Part shown: positions 16,828-25,842 of the stretch, piece by piece
How the letters are laid out: the number at the start of each line of letters is the position of its first letter
Numbering within the stretch: position 1 is the first letter of the stretch
DNA from: DASXHD01 sp038239005
Lineage (GTDB): Bacteria; Myxococcota_A; Polyangia; Polyangiales; Polyangiaceae
NCBI GenBank assembly: GCA_038239005.1
Contig: JBBSFE010000014.1
Coordinates: 15,602-79,601 of the forward strand
Length of the DNA stretch: 64,000 nucleotides
Reading direction: 5' to 3'
Position numbers and translations under genes: made by a program
The notes under the pieces: generated by a model
Seen by the model: only the letters and a program-made list of their open reading frames with translations
Databases searched by the model: none
What the model was told of the DNA's origin: nothing

Positions 16828-17760
16828 TCAGGATTTCGGATGCGCCGCGCGCCAGGCGGTCGCGCGTGACTCTTCGAGAGCTTTGCGTGTCGCGAACGGT
16901 TGCGGTCGCGCGTCGGTCTCGCGCACGTAGGTCGGGTAGTCGACGATGGCGTAGTTGTTCGAGTCGAGCCAATCGAGAATGCGCGCGAGCACGCGAACGG
17001 TCGGCCACTTCACATCGTGCAAGAGAACGAGGCCGCCCGCCGAGTAATCGAGTTGCTCGACGAGGTGCGTGTACATGGTGTCCTCGTTGGGGTTCTCCAT
17101 GTCGCCGGCTTCGATGTTCCACAAAACCAAACCGAGGTGTCGCTCGGCAATGGCTTGCTCGCCGAATGCATCGAGCTGTCCGTAGGGCGGGCGAAAGAGC
17201 TCGGGACGACGACCTAGCGTGTGCTCGATCGACGCGATGCCTTCGTCGATCTGTTCGAGCACCTGCGTGTGCGTGTCGGTCGTCAGCAAATCGTGATCGT
17301 GCGTGTGGCTTCCGATGATGTGACCCGCGGCGGCAATCTCGGTCGCGGCCCTCCGAGCATGCACGTTGCGTTTTTTGGACCCATCGAGATAGCGACCAAT
17401 GAAGAAGAAGGTCGCGCGCACGTGATGCTTCTCGAGAAGCCGCAGCACAGCGGGCGTCGTGTCTGCGTCGGGCCCGTCATCGAACGTGAGCGTCACGAGC
17501 CTCGGCGACCCGGCAGCGCGCATGGGTCCCTCGGCCAAAAGCCAGGCGCGCGACTTCGTCGTCGTCATCAGCGCCTGACTCAGCTCGCCTTGTGCGGGAA
17601 GGGCCGCTTCATCGACCGCGACCGGCACCGCCCCATCGGAAACCGCCGTTTTCATGGAGGTTTTCGGCGACCGTTCGGATCCGAACGGGAGCTTCCAAAA
17701 ATGCAGGGAGGTGCCCGCGGCGGCTGCCACGACGAAAGCGAGCGCGAAACCTACCCTCAC
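16828..17760 (-). CDS. Polysaccharide deacetylase (NodB-type, CE4)
   Basis: A 310-residue protein with an N-terminal membrane anchor or signal (residues 1-19) and a NodB domain from about residue 86. Catalytic motifs are visible: TFDDGPD (residues 92-98; base Asp and metal Asp), SHTHDHD (His metal ligands), RPPYG, and LLHD near the end. It should remove N-acetyl groups from cell-wall or extracellular polysaccharide outside the inner membrane. Residues 24-30 (LPFGSER), in the linker after the anchor, are encoded by a palindromic repeat also present in the YyaL-like gene 36 kb away. Convergent with the TlpA-like gene, 1 bp apart. Confidence 0.88.
   Translation of the reverse strand: MRVGFALAFVVAAAAGTSLHFWKLPFGSERSPKTSMKTAVSDGAVPVAVDEAALPAQGELSQALMTTTKSRAWLLAEGPMRAAGSPRLVTLTFDDGPDADTTPAVLRLLEKHHVRATFFFIGRYLDGSKKRNVHARRAATEIAAAGHIIGSHTHDHDLLTTDTHTQVLEQIDEGIASIEHTLGRRPELFRPPYGQLDAFGEQAIAERHLGLVLWNIEAGDMENPNEDTMYTHLVEQLDYSAGGLVLLHDVKWPTVRVLARILDWLDSNNYAIVDYPTYVRETDARPQPFATRKALEESRATAWRAAHPKS
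17671..17693. repeat. Palindromic repeat copy 1 inside the deacetylase gene
   Basis: The 18-bp core CCGTTCGGATCCGAACGG (17671-17688) is a perfect palindrome. Extending to 17693, 23 bases are identical to 53580-53602 on the other strand. In the gene it encodes LPFGSER in a flexible linker. See the second copy. Confidence 0.8.
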
Positions 17761-17798
17761 AGGGAGATCGAATCACCCCGGGAGGGAGCGGGCCAACT

Positions 17799-18881
17799 TC
17801 ACCACGCGCTCGGCGGCCAGCGGAGCTCTCGCTCACCGACCCAGGTCGTTGTGAAGGCGTCGCGCACGACCGTTTCGGCAAGCTTGCCGCGCGGCGAGAA
17901 CCCCCACTCGGCTTCTTGCGATACGTCGTCCGGATCGGCGTAGACGCGCCACACGAAGAACCCCGCGACGTCGGGCTCGTCGAGGAGCGGCCGAATGAGC
18001 GCGCGATAGGCGAGTGCTTGCGCGTGCTCGTCAACGCGGACCGACTTCATCTTGTCGGGCCACTCCCACGGACGCACCGCGGGATCGGGACGCGTCGTGT
18101 AGCCGATTTCGGTGAAGAGCACGGGCTTGTGCCAGTTCTCGGCGAGCCGATGCACGTTCGTCCGGACATGCGCGCCGCCTGCGAGGAGCTCGGCCTCGGT
18201 CGCGCGATCGCGCGACGCGAGTGGATAGAACGCGTTGATCCCGATGAGATCGAGATCGCCGAGGATGATGGTGTCGTCGACGTCGTCCCAGTTGGCCGAG
18301 TAGGTCACGAGCCCGTGGTAGACGTGGCGGATGTCGTGGATGACGAGCGCGAAGCTTGGCGCGCGGCCCGTCGTCACCCAGCTGCGGAGCTCAACGCCGG
18401 CGCTGAAAATCTCGGCGTGCTCTTCCTCGGCGACGCGCGCCCACGAGACGATGAAATCTTCGTAGCTGCGCGCCCAGCGAGCCCAGCCCTCGTCGGTTTT
18501 CGGGTCGATGAGTGCGCGCCAATCGCCCGACTCGACCCACAAATGCGGCACGAGCATCACGCCGAGTCCGCGCGCGTGCGCCATCGCGATCGCGCGTGCG
18601 ACGTCGGCGCGATTTTTCGCGAACGGTGCTTCGAACGTCGGATCGACGCCGGTGCCTCCGAGATCCGCAACGCGTCCGAACGGAGTGATGGCGACGTACG
18701 ACGCGCCCCACGCTTTGCATTCCGAGAGCGAGCGCGCGTAGGCATCGCTGCCGTACCCGACGTTCGGGTGATAAGCGTTCTCGATGGGCCCGACCGTGAC
18801 GCCGCGGACGCCGCGATGTCCGGTGAGCGTCCACGCGCTTGCGGCAGCCGGTAGTGCAAGAGCGAGGAGGAGCGCTCTCAT
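17799..18881 (-). CDS. Secreted glycoside hydrolase, GH113-like TIM barrel
   Basis: Start ATG 18881 gives MRALLLALALPAAASAW, a clean signal peptide; longer in-frame versions read through the previous gene. The 360-residue product has the (beta/alpha)8 pattern of GH113 beta-mannanases: RGVTVGP at the first strand, HARGLGVMLVPHLWVESGDW, then AGVELRS with the putative acid/base E164, NAFYPL, and KPVLFTEIGY with the putative nucleophile E258. It would cleave beta-1,4-mannan-like polysaccharide outside the cell; specificity is inference. Its ATG overlaps the TGA of the PEGA gene (18878-18881), so the two are translationally coupled. Confidence 0.82.
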   Translation of the reverse strand: MRALLLALALPAAASAWTLTGHRGVRGVTVGPIENAYHPNVGYGSDAYARSLSECKAWGASYVAITPFGRVADLGGTGVDPTFEAPFAKNRADVARAIAMAHARGLGVMLVPHLWVESGDWRALIDPKTDEGWARWARSYEDFIVSWARVAEEEHAEIFSAGVELRSWVTTGRAPSFALVIHDIRHVYHGLVTYSANWDDVDDTIILGDLDLIGINAFYPLASRDRATEAELLAGGAHVRTNVHRLAENWHKPVLFTEIGYTTRPDPAVRPWEWPDKMKSVRVDEHAQALAYRALIRPLLDEPDVAGFFVWRVYADPDDVSQEAEWGFSPRGKLAETVVRDAFTTTWVGERELRWPPSAW

Positions 18882-20038
18882 AAATCGACCGCGAGCGCGA
18901 AGCCCGTGCCGAGGCGAACCCATGCGCCGCTTGCGTCCCACGTGGCGTCGTTGCGTGCGTTGACGTATGCGGGATGGACGTCGAGCGTCGCGGGAAAGAA
19001 GACGAGGCGAAGCTGATCCGTCATCCGAATCGATACGTCGATGGCCGCGTAACCGTCGGGCGCGAGCGAGCCGCCGAATGCGCACGACGCACCGAACAGA
19101 TCGCCACCGATCGGCGTGCCCGAAATGTAGATAGCCGCGCCGATGCCTGCGCGCGCGCCAAGCGTGAGTCGTGACGTCGCTCGGACTGCGCCAAACACCG
19201 TGGGCATCGCGAGGAGCTCGGCTGCCGCGTAGTCGTTTGGCGGCGAGCAACCGATCGCGGCGTTCGACACGACGGGGTTCGTCGACCATTCGTCGCGACC
19301 CACGTGAAGCCGCAGGCCAAAACCAAAAAGCACGCGATGAAACACGAATGGCGCGTAACCGCCGGAGAGCTCCACCGACGGCGTGCCTTCGATGACCGCG
19401 CCGCCACCGAGGTAGCTGTACGAAGCGAACGCGCCGAGCTCTGCGAACAACCGGCGAATGTGTCGGTCGTCGGATGCGTGCGATTTGGGTGTGCCGCGAA
19501 GAATGGGTGCAAGCTCGACGCTGATCACGATCGGTCGGCCGTCGCGCGCTTCGACGTGACGAACGCTGGAGCCTGCTTCACTTCGACCGACTTTGACTTC
19601 GTGCGTGCCGGGCGGAAGTGTCGAGACGACGGGCGTCATTCCCACCGCGCGACCATCGACCGTGACGACTGCGCCCGATGGCGTGGAAGCGACGACGAAC
19701 GTCGATGGCCTGTGATCAATCTCGTCGAGCAGGCGCCGGCCCTCGTTGCGATCGTCCTCGCTCAAATCTTTTTGTGTGAGGTAGCTCTCGAGCGTGTGGC
19801 GCGCGCCTTCGACGTCTTCGAGCTTGAGCTGACAACGCGCGACGTTCCACAGCTCGTTCGAGGGGCCGCCAGCGCGAAACGACTCTTGGAAGAGCGTCAT
19901 GGCGTCGTGAATGCGCCCATCGGCGAAGGCGCGGACGCCTTGTTGGTCGAGAAAGCGGGCGCGCGCGAGCTCGTCTTCTTGTGCTGTCGCGGCCGTTGCG
20001 ACAAAGAAGATCGCGAGCACGAGCCACGACGACTTCAC
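18878..20038 (-). CDS. Secreted PEGA-domain protein with TPR-like N-terminus
   Basis: GTG 20038 starts a 386-residue protein with a signal peptide (MKSSWLVLAIFFVATAATAQ). Residues ~22-105 form a TPR-like helical repeat (ELARARFLDQQGVRAFADGRIHDAMTLFQESF). Residues ~113-180 are a PEGA domain (TPSGAVVTVDGRAVGMTPVVSTLPPGTHEVKV), usually linked to the cell surface or peptidoglycan. The C-terminal ~190 residues look like an outer-membrane or beta-sandwich domain (GYAPFVFHRVLFGFGLRLHV). This composition is common in myxobacteria, generally without known function. First gene of the pair with the GH113-like hydrolase. Confidence 0.82.
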   Translation of the reverse strand: MKSSWLVLAIFFVATAATAQEDELARARFLDQQGVRAFADGRIHDAMTLFQESFRAGGPSNELWNVARCQLKLEDVEGARHTLESYLTQKDLSEDDRNEGRRLLDEIDHRPSTFVVASTPSGAVVTVDGRAVGMTPVVSTLPPGTHEVKVGRSEAGSSVRHVEARDGRPIVISVELAPILRGTPKSHASDDRHIRRLFAELGAFASYSYLGGGAVIEGTPSVELSGGYAPFVFHRVLFGFGLRLHVGRDEWSTNPVVSNAAIGCSPPNDYAAAELLAMPTVFGAVRATSRLTLGARAGIGAAIYISGTPIGGDLFGASCAFGGSLAPDGYAAIDVSIRMTDQLRLVFFPATLDVHPAYVNARNDATWDASGAWVRLGTGFALAVDL

Positions 20039-20055
20039 GCCGCGAAGCTAGCAGA

Positions 20056-21222
20056 TCACGCCGAGACGAGAACGATCTTGGTCACTTCGGGCGGCGCCCC
20101 GAGGCGCGCGGGAGGGCCCACCACACCGAAGCCGCGATTCACCCAGAGTGAAGTCATGCCGACCTCGTAACGACCCGCGACGTACTTCATCACGAGATCG
20201 GCTGGACGAAATCCCGGATTGAACTGACCGCCGTGCGTGTGGCCGCTGAGCTGCAGCGCGACGCGCCCCGCCCAGAGATCGATCGACTGTGGTTGATGCG
20301 AGAGCAAGATGCGCGGGCGATCGTCGGGCACCGCCGACATCGCGCGATCGAGTCGAGGGCCGGCGCCACCGTTGCGGATGCCGTGAAGATCGTCGACGCC
20401 GAGAAGCGCGAAGCCACCACCATCGCCGGCGCGAATCAATCGCCCATCGTTGACGAGCACGTCGATGCCGGCCGCACGGAGACCCTGCGTGACGGCTTCC
20501 GCTCCCGTGTAGTGATCGTGATTTCCCAAAATCGCGTAGACGCCATCCCGCGCGCGAATCGTCGCGAGTGCGCGCGCGGCTTGCGGAATGAAGCGCGGAT
20601 CGAAGTCGAGCATGTCGCCGGTGATGACGACGAGATCGCCTTTCGCGCGCGCGAGCTTGTCGAGACCTTCACCGAGCTCGCGATCGCCAACGAGCATGCC
20701 GACGTGGATGTCCGAGATTTGCGTGATCGTGTAACCATCGAGCGCGCGCGGGAGACCGACGATGCGCACGGGTACTTCTTCGACGACGAAGTCGTGGCGC
20801 CCGATGATCGCGCCCCAACCGACCAGCGATCCGGTTGCGCCAACGACGGCGACGCCGCCGACGCGTTCGATCGCGCGCCGCCGCGTCATCTGCTCGGTGT
20901 TCGGTGGAGGCGTGGGTGCAACGGCTTCGAAGCCGCGCGCGAGAAGGCGCACGATCACGAGAGGCAGCGCCGAAAAAAGCACGATGATGAGCTCGCACAT
21001 CACCGCCGCGTAGACGCTGCCCGCAATCGGCGAGTGCGTTGCGTTGGTAACGAGCCGCGCGACTGCGCCGAGCACGACGCACCCGACGAGCACGCCGATC
21101 ACGATGCGCCGATGAGGTCGCAGCTTCGGAAACACATCGAGGAGCCACCGCCCGAGCAGCGTGTGCGTCAGCCCGGAGATCAGGAGGACGACCGCAGTGA
21201 TCATGATCGCCCGCGCTTGCAC
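20056..21222 (-). CDS. Membrane-anchored metallophosphoesterase (YkuE/YaeI type)
   Basis: A 388-residue protein with three to four N-terminal transmembrane helices (residues ~5-100) and an RR-containing segment (MTRRRAIERVGG) before the catalytic domain. The calcineurin-like phosphoesterase motifs appear in order: ISDIHVG, GDMLDFD, GNHDHY, SHQP and GHTHGGQ. It should bind two divalent metals and hydrolyse a phosphoester at the membrane; YkuE/YaeI relatives act on lipid-A precursors or unknown substrates. It ends 17 bp before the PEGA gene start on the same strand. Confidence 0.88.
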   Translation of the reverse strand: MQARAIMITAVVLLISGLTHTLLGRWLLDVFPKLRPHRRIVIGVLVGCVVLGAVARLVTNATHSPIAGSVYAAVMCELIIVLFSALPLVIVRLLARGFEAVAPTPPPNTEQMTRRRAIERVGGVAVVGATGSLVGWGAIIGRHDFVVEEVPVRIVGLPRALDGYTITQISDIHVGMLVGDRELGEGLDKLARAKGDLVVITGDMLDFDPRFIPQAARALATIRARDGVYAILGNHDHYTGAEAVTQGLRAAGIDVLVNDGRLIRAGDGGGFALLGVDDLHGIRNGGAGPRLDRAMSAVPDDRPRILLSHQPQSIDLWAGRVALQLSGHTHGGQFNPGFRPADLVMKYVAGRYEVGMTSLWVNRGFGVVGPPARLGAPPEVTKIVLVSA

Positions 21223-21244
21223 TTAAGCGGTCACCCTAGCAGGC

Positions 21245-22093
21245 TCAAAACCCCACGCAGCGCGGCTGTTGCGCGTCGAGGCGTTTCTTGCACGTACGCG
21301 CGGCCGCGAGCGAATCATCGACGAGAACGAATCGGCGGCCTTCGAGCGCGGCCGCGGCGCCCGTCGTGCCGCTGCCGGCAAAAAAATCGAGGATGGCGTC
21401 GCCTGGCTTCGAGTGAACGCGCACGATGCGGCGCAGAATTCCGAGAGGCTTCTGTGTTGGGTAGCCGGTTTTCTCTCTCCCGCTCGTTGGCACGATCGTG
21501 TGCCACCAAACATCTGTTGGCGTTTTTCCGCGCGCCGCTTTCGCGGGGCCGACGAGGCCGGGCGCCATGTACGGAATGCGATCGATGGCGTCGTACTCGA
21601 ACACCCAATCGCTTGCGCTCTTCGTGTACCAGAGGATCGTGTCGTGCTTTTGAGGCCAGCGCCGTTTGCCGCGCCCGCCGTAGTCGTAGGCCCAGATGAT
21701 TTCATTTTGGAATCGGTCGCGACCGAGCATCCGATCGAGCGCGACCTTCACGTAGTGAGCTTCGCGCCAGTCGAGGTGAACGAAGAGCGAGCCGTCGTCG
21801 GTGAGGCATCGGAGTGATGCTTCGATGCGCGGCATCAAGAACGCGAGGTAGTCGTCGAACGTATCCGCGTACGCGCTCGATTCGACGCGCTCGACCTCGT
21901 AGCGCTTGCCGCCGAACCCCTTGCGCTCGCCGGTCGCGGAATGCTTCACGCGAATGCGGTCGCGCTTTTGCGCGCCACCCGTGTTGAACGGAGGGTCGAT
22001 GTAAACGAGGCGTGCGAAGCCGGCCGGTAGCGTCGGGAGGACTTCTGCACAATCGCCGAGGACGATCGTCGAACGCTCGGGGTACGTTCCCAC
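21245..22093 (-). CDS. DNA methyltransferase (N4/N6-type, beta-like motif order), no cognate nuclease
   Basis: A 282-residue protein. DPPF (residues 33-36) precedes FAGSGTTG (about 238-245), the motif order of beta-class amino-methyltransferases: catalytic motif IV first, SAM-binding motif I later. It should methylate adenine N6 or cytosine N4 in a specific sequence. No restriction gene is adjacent, so it may be an orphan or epigenetic enzyme. GTG 22093 is forced as start, since an in-frame TAG lies four codons upstream. The start codon is one base from the ATG of the divergent DUF3052 gene. Confidence 0.85.
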   Translation of the reverse strand: MGTYPERSTIVLGDCAEVLPTLPAGFARLVYIDPPFNTGGAQKRDRIRVKHSATGERKGFGGKRYEVERVESSAYADTFDDYLAFLMPRIEASLRCLTDDGSLFVHLDWREAHYVKVALDRMLGRDRFQNEIIWAYDYGGRGKRRWPQKHDTILWYTKSASDWVFEYDAIDRIPYMAPGLVGPAKAARGKTPTDVWWHTIVPTSGREKTGYPTQKPLGILRRIVRVHSKPGDAILDFFAGSGTTGAAAALEGRRFVLVDDSLAAARTCKKRLDAQQPRCVGF

Positions 22094-22094
22094 G

Positions 22095-22484
22095 ATGGCA
22101 GGCTACTCGGGGACACCGCTCGCGCAAAAGCTTGGCATCAAACCGGGCGCCGCGGTGACGCTCATCGGCGCGCCACGCGCCTTCCCGCTCGTCAAACGCG
22201 CGGGTAAAGCGCCGTACGACGTCGCGCTCGTATTTCCGCCCTCACGCGCCTCGCTCAAGAAAATGTTCGTCGATGCGACCAAGCTCATGACCGAAGCGGG
22301 CGGCATTTGGATCGCGTGGCCGAAAAAATCTTCCGGCGTCGTCACGGACGTGACCGAAAACGCGCTCCGCGAAGTCATCTTGCCCACAGGCTGGGTCGAC
22401 AACAAAGTCTGCGCCATCGACGAAACCTACAGCGGGCTCAGGTTCGTGAAGCGGCTCGAGCACCGAAAAATCAAAAAGCCTTGA
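22095..22484 (+). CDS. DUF3052 family protein
   Basis: A 129-residue cytoplasmic protein opening with MAGYSGTPLAQKLGIKPG and containing the conserved GGIWIAWPKKSSGVVTDVTE and GWVDNKVCAIDETYSGLRFV segments, which identify DUF3052. The family is widespread and of unknown biochemical role; its members look like a one-domain alpha/beta fold. It is divergent from the DNA methyltransferase with starts one base apart, and is followed 44 bp later by the AddB-like gene on the same strand. Confidence 0.88.
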   Translation: MAGYSGTPLAQKLGIKPGAAVTLIGAPRAFPLVKRAGKAPYDVALVFPPSRASLKKMFVDATKLMTEAGGIWIAWPKKSSGVVTDVTENALREVILPTGWVDNKVCAIDETYSGLRFVKRLEHRKIKKP

Positions 22485-22528
22485 GGAGTGAGCCGCGCAT
22501 TGCCGCGGGTCGGGCGACGAAGTACGCC

Positions 22529-25500
22529 ATGGGCTCCATGTCTCTCGCCCTCGTGGCCTCTGCCTCGGCCGAAGCGCGCCTTGCGCGCGTGCGGCAGTTC
22601 CTCACAGATCGCGGGCGCGCGGCCGACATCGTTCTCGTTGGCACGACCAAAGACGCGCTCGCCGACGTTACACGCGCGGCTGCGGCCGAAGGGGGCGCGA
22701 TCTTTGGGTGGCAGCGTGTGACGTTTGCACGCCTTGCCGGAACGCTCGCCGCGCCAGCGCTCGCAGCGCGTGGGCTCGTCGCGGTGGGAGCGCTCGGTGT
22801 CGAGGCATCGTGTGCGCGGCTCGTGCATCGCGCGAAGCAAGCGGGTGAGCTCGAGCGGCTCGCGCCGATCGCGGAGTTTCCGGGTTTGCCGCGCGCGCTC
22901 GCACGAACGATCGAAGAGGTGCGGCTCGCGAACATGGATACGGCGCTTCTCGCGGGAACGAAGGAAGGCGTGGATGCCGCGCGGCTCGTCGGTCCGTTCG
23001 TTGCGCTCCTCGAAGAAGCGAAGCTCGCCGATCGCGCTGCTGTGCTCCAAGCCGCGCTCGAGCGCGCGCGTGATCCTGCGCCGCATGCGCTCCTCGATCG
23101 ACCGACCGTGCTCATCGATGTCTCGCTGGAGTCGGAGCTTCACGCGGAGCTGCTCGCCGCGATTGTCGCACGCTCTCCCGAAGCGCTCGTGACGACACCC
23201 GCGGGCGACGACGTCACGCTCGCGCGCGTTCGCAAGCTCGGCACGATCGAGATGCTTGCGTCGACCGTGGCGCCCGCGGCGATTCAAGAGCAGCTCTTCG
23301 TGCAGCGCTCCGACATGCGCGCGCCCGAGGGAGCGCTCACGATGTTTTCGGCGCCAGGCGAAAATCGCGAATGCGTGGAAATTGCACGCATCGTCCGCGC
23401 CGAAGCCGACGCGGGCACGCGCTTCGATCGCATGGCCGTTCTCCTCCGGACGCCAAGCCGGTATCGCGCGCACCTCGAAGAAGCGCTTCGTCGCGCGGGA
23501 ATTCCGGCCCATTTCGCGCGTGGCACGGCGCGGCCCGATGCGGCTGGGCGAGCGCTGCTCGCGCTTCTTTCGTGCAAGCTCGAAGAGCTCTCGGCGATGC
23601 GCTTCGCCGAGTACATGTCGCTCGGCGAAATTCCTCAGGCCCAAGTCGATGGCGCGCCTCCGCCTGCGCCCGAGCGCGCCGATCGGTGGGTTCCGCCCGA
23701 TGCCGAAGTCGTGGGCGATGCCATCGGCCTCGCGTCGTTCGATGCGGACGAAGACGAAGATACGCCGCCCGAAGGCGAGCCCGCCGAGAACGCGTCGGTC
23801 GTGCACGGCACGCTTCGCGCGCCGCGGCTTTGGGAGAAGATGCTCGTCGACGCAGCCGTCATCAAACAACGTTCGCGTTGGGTGCGTCGGCTCGATGGGC
23901 TCGAGCACGAGATGAAGGACGACCTCGCGCAAGCAAACCGACTCGGCGAGGACAATCGCGTCAAAGGCATCGAGCACGATCTCGAAGCGCTCGCGAGCTT
24001 GCGGCAGTTTGCGTTGCCGGTTCTCGCAGAGCTCGAGGCGCTTCCTGCAGAAGCCACGTGGGGCGAGTGGATCGACGTGCTCCAAGCGCTCGCGAGCCGC
24101 GCTCTTCGAAGCCCGACGCGTGTGCAATCCGTGCTCGCCGAGCTCGAGCCGATGAAAGAGGTCGGGCCGATCGATCTGCGCGAAGTTCGGTTGGTGCTCG
24201 AGCAGCGGCTCACGGACGTGATCGAGCCGCCGAGCAAGTCGCGCAACGGCAAGCTCTACGTGGCGACGCCAGATGAAGCGCGCGGCATGGCGTTCGACGT
24301 CGTGTTCGCGCCGGGCCTCGCGGAAAAAATGTTTCCGCAAAAAGTGATCGAGGATCCGATTCTTCCGGATGCCGCGCGCGTTGGCACGCCCCTGAAGAAG
24401 AACGACGAGCGCGCGATCTCGGAGCGCCTGGCGCTTCGCTTGTGTGTTGGCGCGGCGACGCGGCGTTTGGTGGCGAGCTATCCGCGCCTCGACGTCGAGC
24501 AGGCAAGGCCACGAACGCCCTCATTTTACGCTCTAGAATTGCTTCGCGCAGCCGAAGGCGTCCTTCCGGGCTTCGACGATCTCGCGCGCCGCGCATCGAC
24601 CACGAACGTTCGCATCGGTTGGCCTGCCCCACTCCACGCGACCGACGCCATCGACGAAGCAGAATACGATCTCGCCATTCTCGAGCGCGTGCTCCAGCGA
24701 CCCGCAGCAGAAACGGTCGGCGCTGCGCGCTACTTGCTCATGGCGAACCCGCATCTCGGGCGCGCATTGCGATTTCGCGCCGAGCGATGGAACAACCTCC
24801 GCTGGTATCACTCCGACGGTTTCGTGCACCCAAGCGAGGCGGCGCACGCCGCGCTACGCGCCCACGACATTTCCGCGCGCTCGTTTTCGCCAACAGCACT
24901 TCAGAATTTCGCGGCCTGTCCATATCGGTTTCTCCTTCAAGCCGTGCATCGCCTTGCTCCCCGAGAAGAGCCCGCGCCGCTCGAGGATCTGAACCCGCTC
25001 CAAAAGGGCTCGATGATGCACGAGGCGCAATTCGAGACGCTCACGAAGCTCCGCGAGGCCAAGCTCTTGCCGGTCACGCCCGCGAATTTGCGCGAGGCGC
25101 GCACCGTGCTCGACAGCGCAACGGCCGCAGTCGCAGCGAAGTACGCCGACGATTTGAACCCCGCGATCCCGCGCGTGTGGGACGACGGCATCGCGCGCAT
25201 CCGCGCCGACTTGGCCGAGTGGCTCCGCCGCATGGCGAACGACGACAACGAGCACGGCTGGACGCCTGCACAATTCGAGCTGAGCTTCGGCCTCCGCGAG
25301 CACCGCTCGCAACAAGACGCACGCAGCACCGAAGACCCAATCGCGCTCGAGTGCGGCATCAAGCTTCGTGGTTCGATCGATCTCGTCGAGCGCCGCGAGC
25401 GCGACGGCATGCTGCGCGCGACCGATCACAAATCCGGAAAAGTGCGCGCCGACGAATCGACCGTGATTGGCGGCGGCAAAACGCTGCAGCCGGTTCTCTA

Positions 25501-25810
25501 CGCGCTCGCCATCGAGAAGCTCTTCGGCGGCGCACCCGTGTGGGGCGGTCGCCTCTATTACTGCACGTCTGCCGGTGACTACACATCGGTGCCCATCCCG
25601 CTCGATACACGCGCACGCGAGGAAGCGAAGATCGTCGCCGACACCGTGCACGACGCCATCGAGCGCGGCTTCTTGCCTGCGGCCCCAGCCAAAGGCGAAT
25701 GCCAGTGGTGCGACTACCAGCGCATCTGCGGGCCGTACGAAGAGACGCGCACTGCACGAAAACCAGTCGATGGTCTCATTCCGCTCTCACGACTTCGGGA
25801 GCGCGACTAA
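22529..25810 (+). CDS. addB: AddB-type helicase-nuclease subunit (PD-(D/E)XK, iron-sulfur)
   Basis: Start ATG 22529 gives 1093 residues. The C-terminal nuclease domain has DHKSGK in RATDHKSGKVR and the four cysteines of the AddB iron-sulfur staple: C797 in AACPYRF, then C1058-x2-C1061-x5-C1067 in CQWCDYQRICG. The N-terminal two thirds are a degenerate helicase-like region; no clear Walker A is visible (LVGTTKDALADV sits at that place), as in AddB proteins used for Chi recognition rather than ATP hydrolysis. It would pair with the next gene product to resect double-strand breaks for RecA-dependent repair. The start codon is uncertain by a few residues (ATG 22538 also possible). Confidence 0.85.
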   Translation: MGSMSLALVASASAEARLARVRQFLTDRGRAADIVLVGTTKDALADVTRAAAAEGGAIFGWQRVTFARLAGTLAAPALAARGLVAVGALGVEASCARLVHRAKQAGELERLAPIAEFPGLPRALARTIEEVRLANMDTALLAGTKEGVDAARLVGPFVALLEEAKLADRAAVLQAALERARDPAPHALLDRPTVLIDVSLESELHAELLAAIVARSPEALVTTPAGDDVTLARVRKLGTIEMLASTVAPAAIQEQLFVQRSDMRAPEGALTMFSAPGENRECVEIARIVRAEADAGTRFDRMAVLLRTPSRYRAHLEEALRRAGIPAHFARGTARPDAAGRALLALLSCKLEELSAMRFAEYMSLGEIPQAQVDGAPPPAPERADRWVPPDAEVVGDAIGLASFDADEDEDTPPEGEPAENASVVHGTLRAPRLWEKMLVDAAVIKQRSRWVRRLDGLEHEMKDDLAQANRLGEDNRVKGIEHDLEALASLRQFALPVLAELEALPAEATWGEWIDVLQALASRALRSPTRVQSVLAELEPMKEVGPIDLREVRLVLEQRLTDVIEPPSKSRNGKLYVATPDEARGMAFDVVFAPGLAEKMFPQKVIEDPILPDAARVGTPLKKNDERAISERLALRLCVGAATRRLVASYPRLDVEQARPRTPSFYALELLRAAEGVLPGFDDLARRASTTNVRIGWPAPLHATDAIDEAEYDLAILERVLQRPAAETVGAARYLLMANPHLGRALRFRAERWNNLRWYHSDGFVHPSEAAHAALRAHDISARSFSPTALQNFAACPYRFLLQAVHRLAPREEPAPLEDLNPLQKGSMMHEAQFETLTKLREAKLLPVTPANLREARTVLDSATAAVAAKYADDLNPAIPRVWDDGIARIRADLAEWLRRMANDDNEHGWTPAQFELSFGLREHRSQQDARSTEDPIALECGIKLRGSIDLVERRERDGMLRATDHKSGKVRADESTVIGGGKTLQPVLYALAIEKLFGGAPVWGGRLYYCTSAGDYTSVPIPLDTRAREEAKIVADTVHDAIERGFLPAAPAKGECQWCDYQRICGPYEETRTARKPVDGLIPLSRLRERD

Positions 25811-25842
25811 ATGCAGCTGTCACTCGATTGGGCTTTGGAGTG

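Noticed and set aside
22427..24340. Long minus-strand open frame
   Set aside because: Antisense of addB; no plausible gene features.
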